A DNA stretch of 64,000 bases, taken from positions 1 to 64,000 of the forward strand of contig CANEZL010000006.1 in NCBI GenBank assembly GCA_947444195.1, read 5' to 3'. Both the position numbers and the translations under genes were made by a program. Below, one piece after another: positions 7,464 through 16,041 of this stretch. Origin of the DNA: Methylobacteriaceae bacterium (lineage in GTDB: Bacteria > Pseudomonadota > Alphaproteobacteria > Rhizobiales > Beijerinckiaceae). Numbering within the stretch: the first letter of the stretch is position 1; every line of letters starts with the position of its first letter. The notes under the pieces are model-generated. The model searched no databases and had not been told where the DNA came from. It worked only from the letters and a program-made list of their open reading frames with translations.

Positions 7464-8552
7464 TCAGCCCTCCAGCGGCTCGTCGCCCAGCAATTCGATG
7501 CCGAAGCCCGAGAGGCCGACATAGGCGCGGGACGCGGTGGCGAGGTTGCGGATCGAGACCACGCCGAGATCGCGCAGGATCTGGGCGCCGAGGCCGACCT
7601 CGCGCCACTGGCGCACGCGCTGCGCCTCGGCCCCCTCCTCCGCCCCGCCTTCCGCCACACGCTGGAGCGGCACGCCCGCGGTGCCGTCGCGCAGGTAGAC
7701 CAGCACGCCGCGCCCCTCCGCGGCGAAGCGCGCCATCACCCGCTCGATCTGGCGCCCGCCCTCGATCACGTCGGCCACCACGTTGGAGCGGTGGAGGCGC
7801 ACCAGCACGTCGCGGCCGTCGCCGATCTCCCCCTGCACGAAGGCGAATTGCTGGATCGTCTCGAAGGGCGTGGTGTAGGCGTAGCCCGTCATCGCGCCGA
7901 ACCCGGTCCGGACCGGGAACTGGCCGACCCGCTCCACGAGCTTCTCGCGGGCCTGCCGGTAGGCGATGAGGTCGGCCACCGACACGCGCTTCAGACCGTG
8001 CGTGTCGGCGAACGCCGTGATCTGTGGCCCCTTCATCACCGTGCCGTCGTCGTTGGCGAGTTCGCAGATCACGCCGACGGGGGGGAGCTTGGCGAGCTTG
8101 CACAGGTCGACCGCGGCCTCCGTGTGGCCGGAGCGCATGAGCACGCCGCCGTCGCGGGCGATGAGGGGGAAGACGTGGCCGGGGCGCACGAAATCGCCCG
8201 CGCCCATGTTGCCGTTGGCGAGCGCGCGCACCGTGTTGCAGCGCTGCTCGGCCGAGATGCCGGTGGTGAGCCCGTGCTTCACGTCCACCGTGACGGTGAA
8301 GGCGGTGCCGAGCGGCGCGTCGTTGGCGGCCACCATCGGAGCGAGGTGCAGCCGGCGCGCCTCGCCGAGCGTCACCGGCGCGCAGACGATGCCGCAGGTG
8401 TTGCGGATGATGAAGGCCATCTTCTCCGGCGTGCAGAGGGAGGCCGCGACGACGAGGTCGCCCTCGTTCTCGCGGTCGTCGTCGTCGGTGACGACGACGA
8501 TCTCGCCGCGGGCGAAGGCTTCGATGCAGGCGGTGACGGAGGCGTGGGACAC
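7464..8552 (-). CDS. ribB: 3,4-dihydroxy-2-butanone 4-phosphate synthase with degenerate GTP cyclohydrolase II-like domain
   Basis: 362 residues. The N-terminal half is a full RibB: DDDDRENEGD (residues 23-32), GISAEQRC, RPGHVFPL and SGHTEAAVDL. It makes the four-carbon unit of riboflavin from ribulose 5-phosphate. The C-terminal half (from about residue 205) follows the GTP cyclohydrolase II fold but lacks the Cys-rich zinc loop and catalytic residues of RibA; where SxCxxGD-type sequence is expected it reads VRLHRSNVVADVIEGG. This is the RibBX arrangement known from many proteobacteria, so GTP cyclohydrolase activity must come from another gene. No FMN riboswitch was recognised upstream, where a repeat occupies the leader. 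Confidence 0.9.
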   Translation of the reverse strand: MSHASVTACIEAFARGEIVVVTDDDDRENEGDLVVAASLCTPEKMAFIIRNTCGIVCAPVTLGEARRLHLAPMVAANDAPLGTAFTVTVDVKHGLTTGISAEQRCNTVRALANGNMGAGDFVRPGHVFPLIARDGGVLMRSGHTEAAVDLCKLAKLPPVGVICELANDDGTVMKGPQITAFADTHGLKRVSVADLIAYRQAREKLVERVGQFPVRTGFGAMTGYAYTTPFETIQQFAFVQGEIGDGRDVLVRLHRSNVVADVIEGGRQIERVMARFAAEGRGVLVYLRDGTAGVPLQRVAEGGAEEGAEAQRVRQWREVGLGAQILRDLGVVSIRNLATASRAYVGLSGFGIELLGDEPLEG

Positions 8553-8585
8553 GGGCGGCGTCTCTCGAACGTGAAGGGCTCCCTG

Positions 8586-8699
8586 CCGAAGTGGACACCG
8601 GTCCGGCAGAGGAGCGCGTGTCGAAACAAGGGCTCTATCTCATTGTGGTCGCACGATGATCCCGGAAAACCGGAACCCCACTTTTCCGCATCGTGCTCC
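8586..8699 (-). repeat. Dispersed palindromic repeat, modules A and B joined, inverted
   Basis: The reverse complement reads GAGCACGATGCGGAAAAGTGG, CCGGTTTTCCGGGATCATCG, TGCGACCACAATGAGATAGA and then CTCTGCCGGACCGGTGTCCA. The first blocks match 4189-4297 and the last match the module B copies at 7042-7134 and 15797-15875. This copy therefore shows that the two modules can be parts of one mosaic element. It fills the aroC-ribB gap. Confidence 0.8.
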
Positions 8700-8711
8700 G
8701 GTGTCTCTCCT

Positions 8712-8730
8712 CCTCCCCGCAAGGGGGAGG
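8712..8730 (-). terminator. Hairpin just beyond the aroC stop
   Basis: CCTCCCC-GCAAG-GGGGAGG, a 7-bp stem 4 bases past the aroC stop. On the minus strand it is followed by a mixed pyrimidine/purine tract rather than a T run, so it may be a weak terminator or an mRNA 3' stabiliser. Confidence 0.35.
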
Positions 8731-8733
8731 GGT

Positions 8734-9831
8734 TCAAGTCGGCGAACCGACCTGCCCCCGGTGGCGCAGATGGTGATCGGCGAGCACGCAGGCCATCATC
8801 GCCTCGGCCACCGGCACGGCGCGGATGCCGACGCAGGGGTCGTGGCGGCCCTTGGTGACGATCTCGGCGTCGTGCCCGTCGCGGGTGACGGTGCGGCGCG
8901 GCGTCAGGATCGAGGAGGTGGGTTTCACCGCGAAGCGGCAGACGATGGGCTGGCCCGTCGAGATGCCCCCCAGGATCCCGCCCGCGTGGTTGGCGAGGAA
9001 GGCCGGGCCGTCGTTGCCGGCGCGCATCTCGTCGGCATTGTCCTCGCCGCGCAGAGCCGCGGAGGCGAAGCCGTCGCCGATCTCGACGCCCTTGACCGCG
9101 TTGATCGACATCATCGCGCTCGCGAGATCCGCGTCGAGCTTGCCGTAGACCGGGGCGCCGAGGCCGGCGGGCACCCCCTCGGCCACCACCTCGATCACCG
9201 CGCCGATGGAGGAGCCGTCCCGGCGGATGCCGTCGAGATAGCCCTCGTAGAACCGCGCCATCTCGGCGTCCGGGCAGAAGAACGGGTTGCGGGCGACCTC
9301 GTCCCAGTCGAAGCGGGTGCGGTCGATGGCGTGCGGGCCCATCTGGACGAGGGCCGCGCGGATCGTGACGCCGGGAATGACCTTGCGGGCGATCGCGCCG
9401 GCGGCCACCCGCGCGGCGGTCTCGCGGGCCGAGGAGCGCCCGCCGCCGCGATAGTCGCGGATGCCGTACTTGGCCTCGTAGGCGAAGTCGGCGTGTCCCG
9501 GCCGGTAGCTGTCGCGGATCTCGGAATAATCCTTCGAGCGCTGGTCGGTGTTCTCGATGACCAGCGCGATCGGCGTGCCGGTGGTGAACTGGCGCCCGCC
9601 CGTGCGGTCGTCGCCGAACACGCCGGACAGGATCTTCACCTGATCGGGCTCGCGCCGCTGCGTGGTGAAGCGCGACTGGCCGGGCTTCCGGCGGTCGAGC
9701 TCCGCCTGGATCTCCTCGGCTTCGAGGGGCAGGCCGGGCGGGCAACCGTCGACCACGCAGCCGAGGGCGACGCCGTGGCTCTCGCCGAAGGTGGTGACGC
9801 GGAAGAGATGGCCGAAGGTGTTGTGGGACAT
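8734..9831 (-). CDS. aroC: Chorismate synthase
   Basis: 365 residues, the usual length. Family signatures are visible from the start: [17 protein letters not shown], then [35 protein letters not shown] and [17 protein letters not shown]. The enzyme removes phosphate from EPSP using reduced FMN and forms chorismate in the last step of the shikimate pathway. Its neighbour ribB (the FMN supply) is on the same strand 181 bases downstream, separated by a repeat. Nothing is missing from the active-site motifs that can be seen. Confidence 0.96.
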   Translation of the reverse strand: MSHNTFGHLFRVTTFGESHGVALGCVVDGCPPGLPLEAEEIQAELDRRKPGQSRFTTQRREPDQVKILSGVFGDDRTGGRQFTTGTPIALVIENTDQRSKDYSEIRDSYRPGHADFAYEAKYGIRDYRGGGRSSARETAARVAAGAIARKVIPGVTIRAALVQMGPHAIDRTRFDWDEVARNPFFCPDAEMARFYEGYLDGIRRDGSSIGAVIEVVAEGVPAGLGAPVYGKLDADLASAMMSINAVKGVEIGDGFASAALRGEDNADEMRAGNDGPAFLANHAGGILGGISTGQPIVCRFAVKPTSSILTPRRTVTRDGHDAEIVTKGRHDPCVGIRAVPVAEAMMACVLADHHLRHRGQVGSPT

Positions 9832-9937
9832 GGCGCTGCGTGCCTTAGCGCCGATTGATCCGAGTCACAAACCGGGCAGGGATGTTCTCGAAGGGGCGGA
9901 GGCCCTGTCGGACCGCGCCGGCTGCCCTTGAGAGATC

Positions 9938-9953
9938 GTAGCCCATAGGCTAC
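9938..9953 (+). promoter_or_regulatory. Inverted repeat, probable operator of the toxin-antitoxin pair
   Basis: GTAGCC-CATA-GGCTAC is a perfect 6-bp inverted repeat ending 9 bases before the toxin ATG. TTGAGA (9928-9933) and TACAGA (9951-9956), 17 bases apart, could be the -35/-10. The operator would then lie between the promoter boxes, as expected for autoregulation by the HTH antitoxin. Confidence 0.45.
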
Positions 9954-9961
9954 AGATCTGC

Positions 9962-10246
9962 ATGCTGGAGATACGGCGCACCTCTGTCTTCGCCGCTTGG
10001 CTCGATGGCTTGCGGGATGCGCGTGCGAAGGCGCGGATCGCGTTGCGGATCGACCGGTTGGCGCTGGGCAACCCCGGCGACGTGAAGCCGGTGGGCGATG
10101 GGCTCAGCGAGCTGCGGATCGATCATGGTCCAGGCTACCGCGTCTATTTCATCCGTCGCGGCGAGACGCTGATCGTTCTGCTCTGCGGCGGCGACAAGAA
10201 GAGCCAGGAGCGCGACATCGCGCGCGCGCTGGCGGCAAGCCTGTGA
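9962..10246 (+). CDS. RelE/HigB-type addiction module toxin
   Basis: 94 residues, beginning MLEIRRTSVFAAWLDGLRD and containing DVKPVGDGLSELRIDHGPGY, RVYFIRR and LLCGGDKKSQ. This matches the small RelE-superfamily 'addiction module killer' proteins (Gp49-like), ribosome-dependent or free mRNA interferases. The HTH antitoxin gene follows after 7 bases; toxin-first order is typical of HigBA. No Shine-Dalgarno sequence precedes the ATG, and the candidate promoter would start transcription almost at the start codon, so the message may be leaderless. The residues usually needed for cleavage (the basic patch and the YRVYF segment) look intact. Confidence 0.88.
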   Translation: MLEIRRTSVFAAWLDGLRDARAKARIALRIDRLALGNPGDVKPVGDGLSELRIDHGPGYRVYFIRRGETLIVLLCGGDKKSQERDIARALAASL

Positions 10247-10253
10247 GGCGAGC

Positions 10254-10541
10254 ATGACCGAGACCCGACCCTACGATTCGGCCGAACATCTCGACAGCGA
10301 CGAGGCCGTCGCCGAATACCTCGCCGCGGCGGTCGAGGAAGGCGATGCGAGCCTGTTCCGCCACGCCCTCGGCGTTGCGGCCCGCGCCCGCGGCATGACG
10401 CAGATCGCCCGTGAGACCGGCCTCTCGCGCGAGAGCCTGTACCGGGCCCTGTCCGAGGACGGCAATCCGAGCCTCGACACGGCCCTGCGCGTGCTGAACG
10501 CGCTCAATGTCCGTCTGACCGCGACGGTCGCATCCGGCTGA
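10254..10541 (+). CDS. HigA-type helix-turn-helix antitoxin
   Basis: 95 residues. The first half carries YDSAEHLDSDEAVAEYLAAA, the usual opening of 'putative addiction module antidote' proteins, followed by a helix-turn-helix at about residues 44-64 (GMTQIARETGLSRESLYRAL). It should neutralise the preceding toxin and repress the operon through the inverted repeat upstream. The ATG is 7 bases after the toxin stop, so the two genes share one transcript. The family identity is strong, though the exact class name varies in databases. Confidence 0.88.
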   Translation: MTETRPYDSAEHLDSDEAVAEYLAAAVEEGDASLFRHALGVAARARGMTQIARETGLSRESLYRALSEDGNPSLDTALRVLNALNVRLTATVASG

Positions 10542-10553
10542 GATGCCCGCGCT

Positions 10554-11165
10554 TCAGCGGTTCCGTGTCGGTAACCCGTCGAGCCCGCCCCGCGCCTTCA
10601 GCGCCCGGTAGGCGGCGACGCCCGCGGCGAGGTCGGAGACCAGCCGCGCCTCGTCGCCGAGATCGCCGAGGCCGTAGCTGAGGCCGAGGATGTGGGCGCC
10701 CTCGTAGCCCTCGGGCAACGCGCCCGCGCTCCCCAGGCGGATCGCTCGCACCGGCAGCCGCGCCGCGAAATCGGCGAGGCGCTCCCGAAGGGCGTCGCCG
10801 CTCGCGCGCAGATGCTCGACGGCGCGCGGGCCGTGCTCCCGGATCGCCGCGACGGTGCCTTGGGCCAGCGAGAGATGCACCACCTCGCGGTCGGCCGGGA
10901 ACAGGTAGACGAGGTAATAGCCCTGCGTCGCGCTGGTGGTGACGGCGGGATCGAACGCGGCGAGCCAGGGCACGGCGGCCCAGCGCGTGCCGCGCCCCGG
11001 GCTGCCCTTCACGACGAAGGGCCCGTCGATGTCGGCAAGCGCCCGGCGCAGCTCGTCCGGCGCGCCCCTTCGGATCACCGCCGCGAGCGGGTGGCCTGCC
11101 GGCGGGTCGAGGCGGGCGAGCGGGTATTCCTCGACGATGCGCCGGAGCGCGTAGCCCAGGCTCAC
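10554..11165 (-). CDS. Stand-alone McrB N-terminal-like (DUF3578) domain protein
   Basis: 203 residues. The GTG start at 11165 is chosen because GTGA overlaps the anmK stop (TGA at 11162-11164), which implies translational coupling; the longer frame upstream is antisense-like filler. The middle reads RWAAVPWLAAFDPAVTTSA, then GYYLVYLFPAD and VHLSLAQG, the hallmark of the DNA-binding MrcB_N/DUF3578 domain that precedes the AAA+ GTPase in McrB restriction enzymes. Here no AAA+ or nuclease domain follows, and no McrC gene is adjacent. It sits beside a toxin-antitoxin pair, yet it is coupled to a cell-wall recycling gene. Function unknown; a decayed or repurposed defence domain is possible. Confidence 0.7.
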   Translation of the reverse strand: MSLGYALRRIVEEYPLARLDPPAGHPLAAVIRRGAPDELRRALADIDGPFVVKGSPGRGTRWAAVPWLAAFDPAVTTSATQGYYLVYLFPADREVVHLSLAQGTVAAIREHGPRAVEHLRASGDALRERLADFAARLPVRAIRLGSAGALPEGYEGAHILGLSYGLGDLGDEARLVSDLAAGVAAYRALKARGGLDGLPTRNR

Positions 11166-12289
11166 GGCCGCGAGAGCACGCCCCCGGAGATCGGCTCGCG
11201 CACGCCGGTGGTCGCCGGGAAGGTGATCGGCAGGCCCTTGAGCGAGCGCACGGCGAGGAAGGCGAAGGCCTGCGCCTCCAGATAGGCCGAGGACCAGCCG
11301 ATGGCGTCGGCGGTCGTGATCTCGGTCCTGAGGTGGTAGTTCAGGAGCCGCACCAGCTCGCCGTTGCGGGCCCCGCCCCCGGCCACGATCCAGCGGGTCG
11401 GGATCTCGGGGGCGTGGTCGAGGGCGCGGGCCACCGCGCGGGCGGTGAAGGCGGTGAGCGTCGCCGCCCCGTCCTCCGTGGAGAGCTGGCCCGCGAGCTT
11501 GTGCGAGAACCAGTTCCGGTCCAGCGATTTCGGCGGCCGGCGCACGAAGAACGGGTGCATGAGGAGCCAAGCGAGGAGCGTCTCGTCCGGGCGCCCGCGG
11601 GCGGCGGTGCGGCCGCCGTCGTCGAGGTTCTTGTTCTCGCGCTCTTGCATCCACTCGTCGATCAGGGAATTGCCGGGCCCCGTATCGAAGGCGATGACGT
11701 TGCCGCGCGAATCGACCAGCGTCGCGTTGGCCACGCCGCCGATGTTGAGGATGCCGAAGGGGCCCTCCATCCCCGAGGCCTCGGCGAGCGCCTTGTGGAA
11801 GACCGGCACCAGCGGCGCGCCCTGCCCCCCCGCCTCGATGTCGGCCCGGCGCAGGTCCGAGACCACGGCGATCCCGAGCCGGGTGGCGAGCGCCTGCCCG
11901 TCGCCGATCTGGATCGAGAGGCGGTGGTCGGGCCGGTGGATCACGGTCTGGCCGTGGAAGCCGATCACGTCGATGTCGGCGGGTGTCAGCCCGTTCTCGG
12001 CGAGGAAGCGCTCCACCGCCTCCGCATGGGCCTGGGTGACGAAGGCCTCCGCCTCGGGCAGGCGCCCCGGCCGGTCGCCGGGCAGAACCACGCTCTCGGC
12101 GTCCTTGGTGGCGGCGCGCAGAAGCGCCTTCTCCTCGTCCGCGTAGCCCCGGTAGCCCGTCGGCCCCAGCGGCTCCAGGAAGTTGTTGTGGCCGCGCACC
12201 ACGTGGATGGCTTCGCCGTCCGTCTCGATGAGGGCGATGTCGACGCCGTCCAGGGAGGTGCCGCTCATCAGCCCGATCGCGCGCATCAT
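11162..12289 (-). CDS. anmK: Anhydro-N-acetylmuramic acid kinase
   Basis: 375 residues from the ATG at 12289. ATGs at 12295 and 12286 are also possible; the purine-rich GGGGGAG about 9 bases upstream best fits 12289. The start MRAIGLMSGTSLDGVD is the ATP-phosphate loop of the family, and GFHGQTVIHRP, NIGGVANAT, DTGPGNSLID and VAGGGARN follow. AnmK phosphorylates and opens 1,6-anhydroMurNAc during peptidoglycan recycling, the same pathway as NagZ (54597-55598). Its stop overlaps the start of the McrB-N-like gene by 3 bases. It is divergent from tyrS across 137 bases. Confidence 0.95.
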   Translation of the reverse strand: MMRAIGLMSGTSLDGVDIALIETDGEAIHVVRGHNNFLEPLGPTGYRGYADEEKALLRAATKDAESVVLPGDRPGRLPEAEAFVTQAHAEAVERFLAENGLTPADIDVIGFHGQTVIHRPDHRLSIQIGDGQALATRLGIAVVSDLRRADIEAGGQGAPLVPVFHKALAEASGMEGPFGILNIGGVANATLVDSRGNVIAFDTGPGNSLIDEWMQERENKNLDDGGRTAARGRPDETLLAWLLMHPFFVRRPPKSLDRNWFSHKLAGQLSTEDGAATLTAFTARAVARALDHAPEIPTRWIVAGGGARNGELVRLLNYHLRTEITTADAIGWSSAYLEAQAFAFLAVRSLKGLPITFPATTGVREPISGGVLSRP

Positions 12290-12426
12290 CGCCATGGCTC
12301 CCCCGTGCCTTTCGCGGGGGGCCCTGCTAAGAGCCGCCCCGGACCATCCTTCGCCGGCCGGTAGCACGCGGGCCGGCGCCTGTCGCGCGGGGGCACCCGC
12401 CGGACGCACCGAGACCTGAAGACGAC

Positions 12427-13692
12427 ATGACCGAGCCGAGCTTCGCGCCGAAATCCGACTTCCTGCGGATCCTGACCGAGCGCGGCTACGTCCACCAGGG
12501 CTCGGACCTCGCCGGCATCGACCAGGCGGCGCTCGAGGGACGGCTGACCGCCTATGTCGGCTACGATTGCACCGCGGCCTCGCTCCATATCGGCCACCTG
12601 CTCTCGATCATGATGCTGCACTGGCTGCAGAAGACGGGGGGCAAGCCGATCGCCCTCATGGGCGGCGGCACCACCCGTGTCGGCGACCCCTCCGGCCGCG
12701 ACGAGACGCGCAAGATCCTCACCCTCGATCAGATCGAGGAGAACAAGGCCGGCATCCAGAAGACCTTCGCCCGCTTCCTCGATTTCGGCGCGGGCGGCGC
12801 GACCATGGTCGACAACGCCGAGTGGCTGACGAAGCTCAACTACATCGAGATGCTGCGCGACATCGGCCGGCACTTCTCGGTGAACCGCATGATGTCGATG
12901 GACAGCGTGCGCCTGCGCCTGGAGCGCGACCAGGAGCTCTCGTTCCTGGAGTTCAACTACATGATCCTCCAGTCCTACGACTACGTGGAGCTGAACCGCC
13001 GTTACGGCTGCATCCTGCAGATGGGCGGCTCGGACCAGTGGGGCAACATCGTCAACGGGATCGATCTCGGCCGGCGCATGGGCACGCCCCAGCTCTACGG
13101 GCTGACCTGCCCGCTCCTCACCACGGCCTCGGGCGCCAAGATGGGCAAGACGGCGGCCGGCGCCGTCTGGCTCGATGCGGGCATGCTCTCCCCTTACGAT
13201 TACTGGCAGTTCTGGCGGAACACCGAGGATGCCGACGTCGAGCGCTTCCTGAAGCTGTTCACCCTGCTGCCGCTGCCCGAGATCGCCGAGATCGCGGGGC
13301 GCGGGGGCGCGGCGATCAACGAGGCGAAGAAGGTGCTCGCCACGGAGGCGACCGCGCTGATGCACGGCCGCGAGGCGGCCGAGGCCGCCGCCGAGACCGC
13401 GCACAAGACCTTCGTCGCCGGCACGCTCGCCGCCGACCTGCCGAGCGTCACCGTGCCGCGCAGCCTTCTCGCGGAGGGGCTCGGCGTGCTCACCGCCTTC
13501 GGGCCGGACTACGCCAAGCTCGTCCCCTCCACGAGCGAGGCGCGCCGGCAGATCAAGGGCGGCGGCCTCAGGGTCAACGACGTGGCGGTGGCCGACGAGA
13601 AGGCGGTGCTGGGCGAGGGCGACCTCACCGGGGACGGCGTGATCAAGCTCTCCTTCGGCCGCAAGCGCCATGTCCTGCTCCGGCCGGAATGA
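12427..13692 (+). CDS. tyrS: Tyrosyl-tRNA synthetase
   Basis: 421 residues, a class I synthetase of the bacterial TyrRS type. HIGH is at residues 54-57 within ASLHIGHLL, and the KMSKS loop appears as KMGKT (K238), a common TyrRS variant. Between them [20 protein letters not shown] forms part of the tyrosine pocket. The C-terminal 65 or so residues are an S4 RNA-binding domain ([18 protein letters not shown]). It charges tRNA-Tyr in the cytoplasm. The divergent anmK/tyrS arrangement is common in Alphaproteobacteria. Length and motifs are complete. Confidence 0.97.
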   Translation: MTEPSFAPKSDFLRILTERGYVHQGSDLAGIDQAALEGRLTAYVGYDCTAASLHIGHLLSIMMLHWLQKTGGKPIALMGGGTTRVGDPSGRDETRKILTLDQIEENKAGIQKTFARFLDFGAGGATMVDNAEWLTKLNYIEMLRDIGRHFSVNRMMSMDSVRLRLERDQELSFLEFNYMILQSYDYVELNRRYGCILQMGGSDQWGNIVNGIDLGRRMGTPQLYGLTCPLLTTASGAKMGKTAAGAVWLDAGMLSPYDYWQFWRNTEDADVERFLKLFTLLPLPEIAEIAGRGGAAINEAKKVLATEATALMHGREAAEAAAETAHKTFVAGTLAADLPSVTVPRSLLAEGLGVLTAFGPDYAKLVPSTSEARRQIKGGGLRVNDVAVADEKAVLGEGDLTGDGVIKLSFGRKRHVLLRPE

Positions 13693-13899
13693 GCCGGCGG
13701 CCCGCGCGATAAAGCGTCGGAAAACCGCGCTGACCGTGCAGGAAGGCAACGGACAGGGCCGCCCGCCTCGGCCATAATGGCGCCCCGGCCCTCGCGCGAC
13801 CGTCACGGGTCGAGCGGGGGGCGGAAGGCGGTCTCCGTGTCCCTCAACCGAGTCCGCGCGGCACTTGAAGCGAAGCCGGGATCCGCCCCAGGATCCCGT

Positions 13900-14253
13900 A
13901 TGACGGAGATCCGCGTGACCCTGAGCCCCCGATACGTCCTCGCCGCCGGCCTGATGCTCGGTCTCGGCGGCGCCGCCGCGGCCCAGCCCGCGGCCTACGT
14001 CTTCCAGGCGCCCGAGGCGCCCACCGTCCTCCAGCAGGACGTGACCGGCCGCCTGATCGTGCCCCCGAACCGCCCCGACCTCATGGTGCCGGCGATCCCC
14101 GTGCCCCAGGTGATGAACGGCGGCGGCTTCGGGCTCACCGGCTTCGACTACTACAACGACCAGATCAGCGAGGGCCGGCTCGGGATGCGCAAGCAGCCCA
14201 AGAGCTACGTGCTGGCGCCCGCCTACATCGAGGGGCCCTTCCCCCCGCGCTGA
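13900..14253 (+). CDS. Small exported protein of unknown function
   Basis: 117 residues from the ATG at 13900 (AGGA 7 bases upstream). A GTG at 13915 with GGAG 6 bases before it is an equally good start, and both give a signal peptide (VLAAGLMLGLGGAAAAQPA). The mature part is about 90 residues, rich in Pro, Val and Tyr (QAPEAPTVLQQD, IPVPQVMNGGGFG, FDYYNDQISEG), without recognisable domains or cysteines. It would be periplasmic. No operon partner. Not recognised. Confidence 0.6.
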   Translation: MTEIRVTLSPRYVLAAGLMLGLGGAAAAQPAAYVFQAPEAPTVLQQDVTGRLIVPPNRPDLMVPAIPVPQVMNGGGFGLTGFDYYNDQISEGRLGMRKQPKSYVLAPAYIEGPFPPR

Positions 14254-14579
14254 GGCGGGTCCGAGGTCGAGCCGCTGTCGTTCCGGGGCGCTGAAAGCGA
14301 ACCCGGAACCCAGGAACACCGCACTTCCCTAACCTTGCCGCTTCGGTGGGCCTGGATCCCGGGCCCCGCTTCGCGGCCCCGGGATGACCGGGTGGTGCCA
14401 GATGCGATCAGCCTGTCCCTTCGGGTCGCGATAGCTGTCCCTGCTCCATTGACCTTCGCGGCTCCCGATCCCCGCCATTTCGGGGGTCGGCGCCCCGGTC
14501 CGTTCCGTGCTAGAGAGGCCGACCGCACGCCCGAGAACCCTCGAACGCCAGCAACGGGATCGTGCGCGATGGACACGCC
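14254..14579. other. Intergenic region with a palindromic repeat
   Basis: No gene is seen. ATCCCGGG (14356-14363) and CCCGGGAT (14378-14385) bracket CCCCGCTTCGCGGC and form an imperfect hairpin. This 'GGATCCCGGG...CGCTTCGCG...CCCGGGATGAC' pattern is a common short intergenic palindrome in Alphaproteobacteria, and a broken relative (GAAGCCGGGATCC) occurs near 13873. Confidence 0.5.
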
Positions 14580-15797
14580 ATGACCGACTTCCACCGCATC
14601 AAGCGCCTCCCGCCCTACGTCTTCGAGCAGGTGAACCGGATCAAGGCCGCCGCCCGCGCCAACGGCGCCGACATCATCGATCTCGGCATGGGCAATCCGG
14701 ACCTCGATGCGCCGAAGCACGTCATCGCCAAGCTCTGCGAGACGGCGGGCCGCCCGCGCACGGACCGCTACTCGGCCTCAAAGGGCATCGCCGGCCTGCG
14801 CCGCGCCCAGGCCAACTACTACCAGCGCCGCTTCGGCGTGAGCCTGAACCCCGACACGCAGGTGGTGGCGACGCTGGGCTCCAAGGAGGGCTTCGCCAAC
14901 ATGGCGCAGGCGATCACGGCGCCCGGCGACGTGGTCCTCGTGCCGAACCCGAGCTACCCGATCCACGCCTTCGGCTTCCTGATGGCCGGCGGCGTGATCC
15001 GCTCCGTGCCGGCCGAGCCGACGCCGGCCATGTTCCCGGCCCTCGAGAAGGCGGTGCAGCACTCGATCCCGAAGCCGGTGGCGCTGGTGGTCTGCTATCC
15101 GTCGAACCCGACCGCCTACGTGGCGGGGCTCGATTTCTACCGGGACCTCGTCGCCTTCGCGAAGAAGCACGAGCTGATCCTGCTGTCCGACCTCGCCTAT
15201 GCCGAGGTCTATTTCGACGGCGAGCCGCCGCCCTCCGTGCTGCAGGTGCCGGGTGCGATCGACTGCACCGTCGAGTTCACCTCGCTGTCCAAGACCTACT
15301 CGATGGCGGGCTGGCGCATGGGCTTCGCGGTGGGCAACGAGCGCCTGCTCGCCGCCCTCACCCGCGTGAAGTCCTATCTCGATTACGGCGCCTTCACGCC
15401 GATCCAGGTGGCGGCGAGCGCGGCGCTGAACGGGCCGGACGACTGCATCCACGAGATGCGGGGGATCTACCGCAAGCGCCGCGACGCGCTGGTGGATTCC
15501 TTCGGCAAGGCCGGCTGGACGATCCCGGCGCCCGCCGCCTCGATGTTCGCCTGGGTGCCGATCCCGGAGAAGTACCGGGCGCTCGGCAGCCTCGAATTCT
15601 CGAAGCTGCTCCTCGAGAAGTCCGACGTGGCCGTGGCGCCCGGCATCGGCTTCGGCGAGTACGGCGACGACTACGTCCGCATCGCCCTCGTCGAGAACGA
15701 GCAGCGCATCCGGCAGGCGGCGCGCAACGTCCGCCGCTTCTTCGACAACGCCGACAAGACCCTCCACAACGTCGTGCCGATGGCCAAGGTCGGCTAG
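14580..15797 (+). CDS. PLP-dependent class I/II aminotransferase (AlaC/DapL-like)
   Basis: 405 residues from the ATG at 14580. Fold type I aminotransferase with GMGNPDLDAPKHV near the start, LVPNPSYPIH, CYPSNPTAYV, SDLAYAEVYFDGEPP and the PLP lysine Lys238 in SLSKTYSMAGWRMGF. The overall pattern (PPYVFEQVNRIKAAAR, SKGIAGLRRA, SMFAWVPIPE) is that of the group including glutamate-pyruvate aminotransferase AlaC and LL-diaminopimelate aminotransferase-like enzymes, so alanine or aspartate-family amino acid synthesis is likely. A repeat with a perfect palindrome begins at the stop codon. Substrate specificity cannot be set from sequence alone. Confidence 0.88.
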   Translation: MTDFHRIKRLPPYVFEQVNRIKAAARANGADIIDLGMGNPDLDAPKHVIAKLCETAGRPRTDRYSASKGIAGLRRAQANYYQRRFGVSLNPDTQVVATLGSKEGFANMAQAITAPGDVVLVPNPSYPIHAFGFLMAGGVIRSVPAEPTPAMFPALEKAVQHSIPKPVALVVCYPSNPTAYVAGLDFYRDLVAFAKKHELILLSDLAYAEVYFDGEPPPSVLQVPGAIDCTVEFTSLSKTYSMAGWRMGFAVGNERLLAALTRVKSYLDYGAFTPIQVAASAALNGPDDCIHEMRGIYRKRRDALVDSFGKAGWTIPAPAASMFAWVPIPEKYRALGSLEFSKLLLEKSDVAVAPGIGFGEYGDDYVRIALVENEQRIRQAARNVRRFFDNADKTLHNVVPMAKVG

Positions 15798-15891
15798 AGC
15801 CGTTCCCGATCGCGTTGCATTGTTCTTGCGTGCTCTCTTGCGCCGAACCGGCGTCCATATCGGCGGAGAGCGCTCAAGAGCGCTCTCCGCC
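15797..15891 (+). repeat. Dispersed repeat, module B copy 2, with a 14-bp perfect palindrome
   Basis: Matches the block at 7042-7134 (ATCGCGTTGCATTGTTCT, then GCTCTCTTGCGCCGAACCGG and CGGCGGAGAGCGCTC). It is followed by the exact inverse, so that GGCGGAGAGCGCTC (15862-15875), AA, GAGCGCTCTCCGCC (15878-15891) forms a hairpin. It starts at the aminotransferase stop and may act as a terminator. Confidence 0.8.
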
Positions 15892-16041
15892 CGGCCGCAC
15901 GGATGTTGCGGCCGGGCGACAGGCGCCCGCAAAGCCCCTTCCAACCCCCCTCCCCGCGGCCGCGCCCGCTTGTCCCGGCGGATGCCCTGGGCGAGGGTCC
16001 ACGCGAGGGGTCCTTCACCTGTCCTGTCAGTCGAGAGCCGG

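Noticed and set aside
8553..8733. FMN riboswitch upstream of ribB
   Set aside because: The ribB leader is filled by a palindromic repeat; no conserved RFN-element blocks were recognised.
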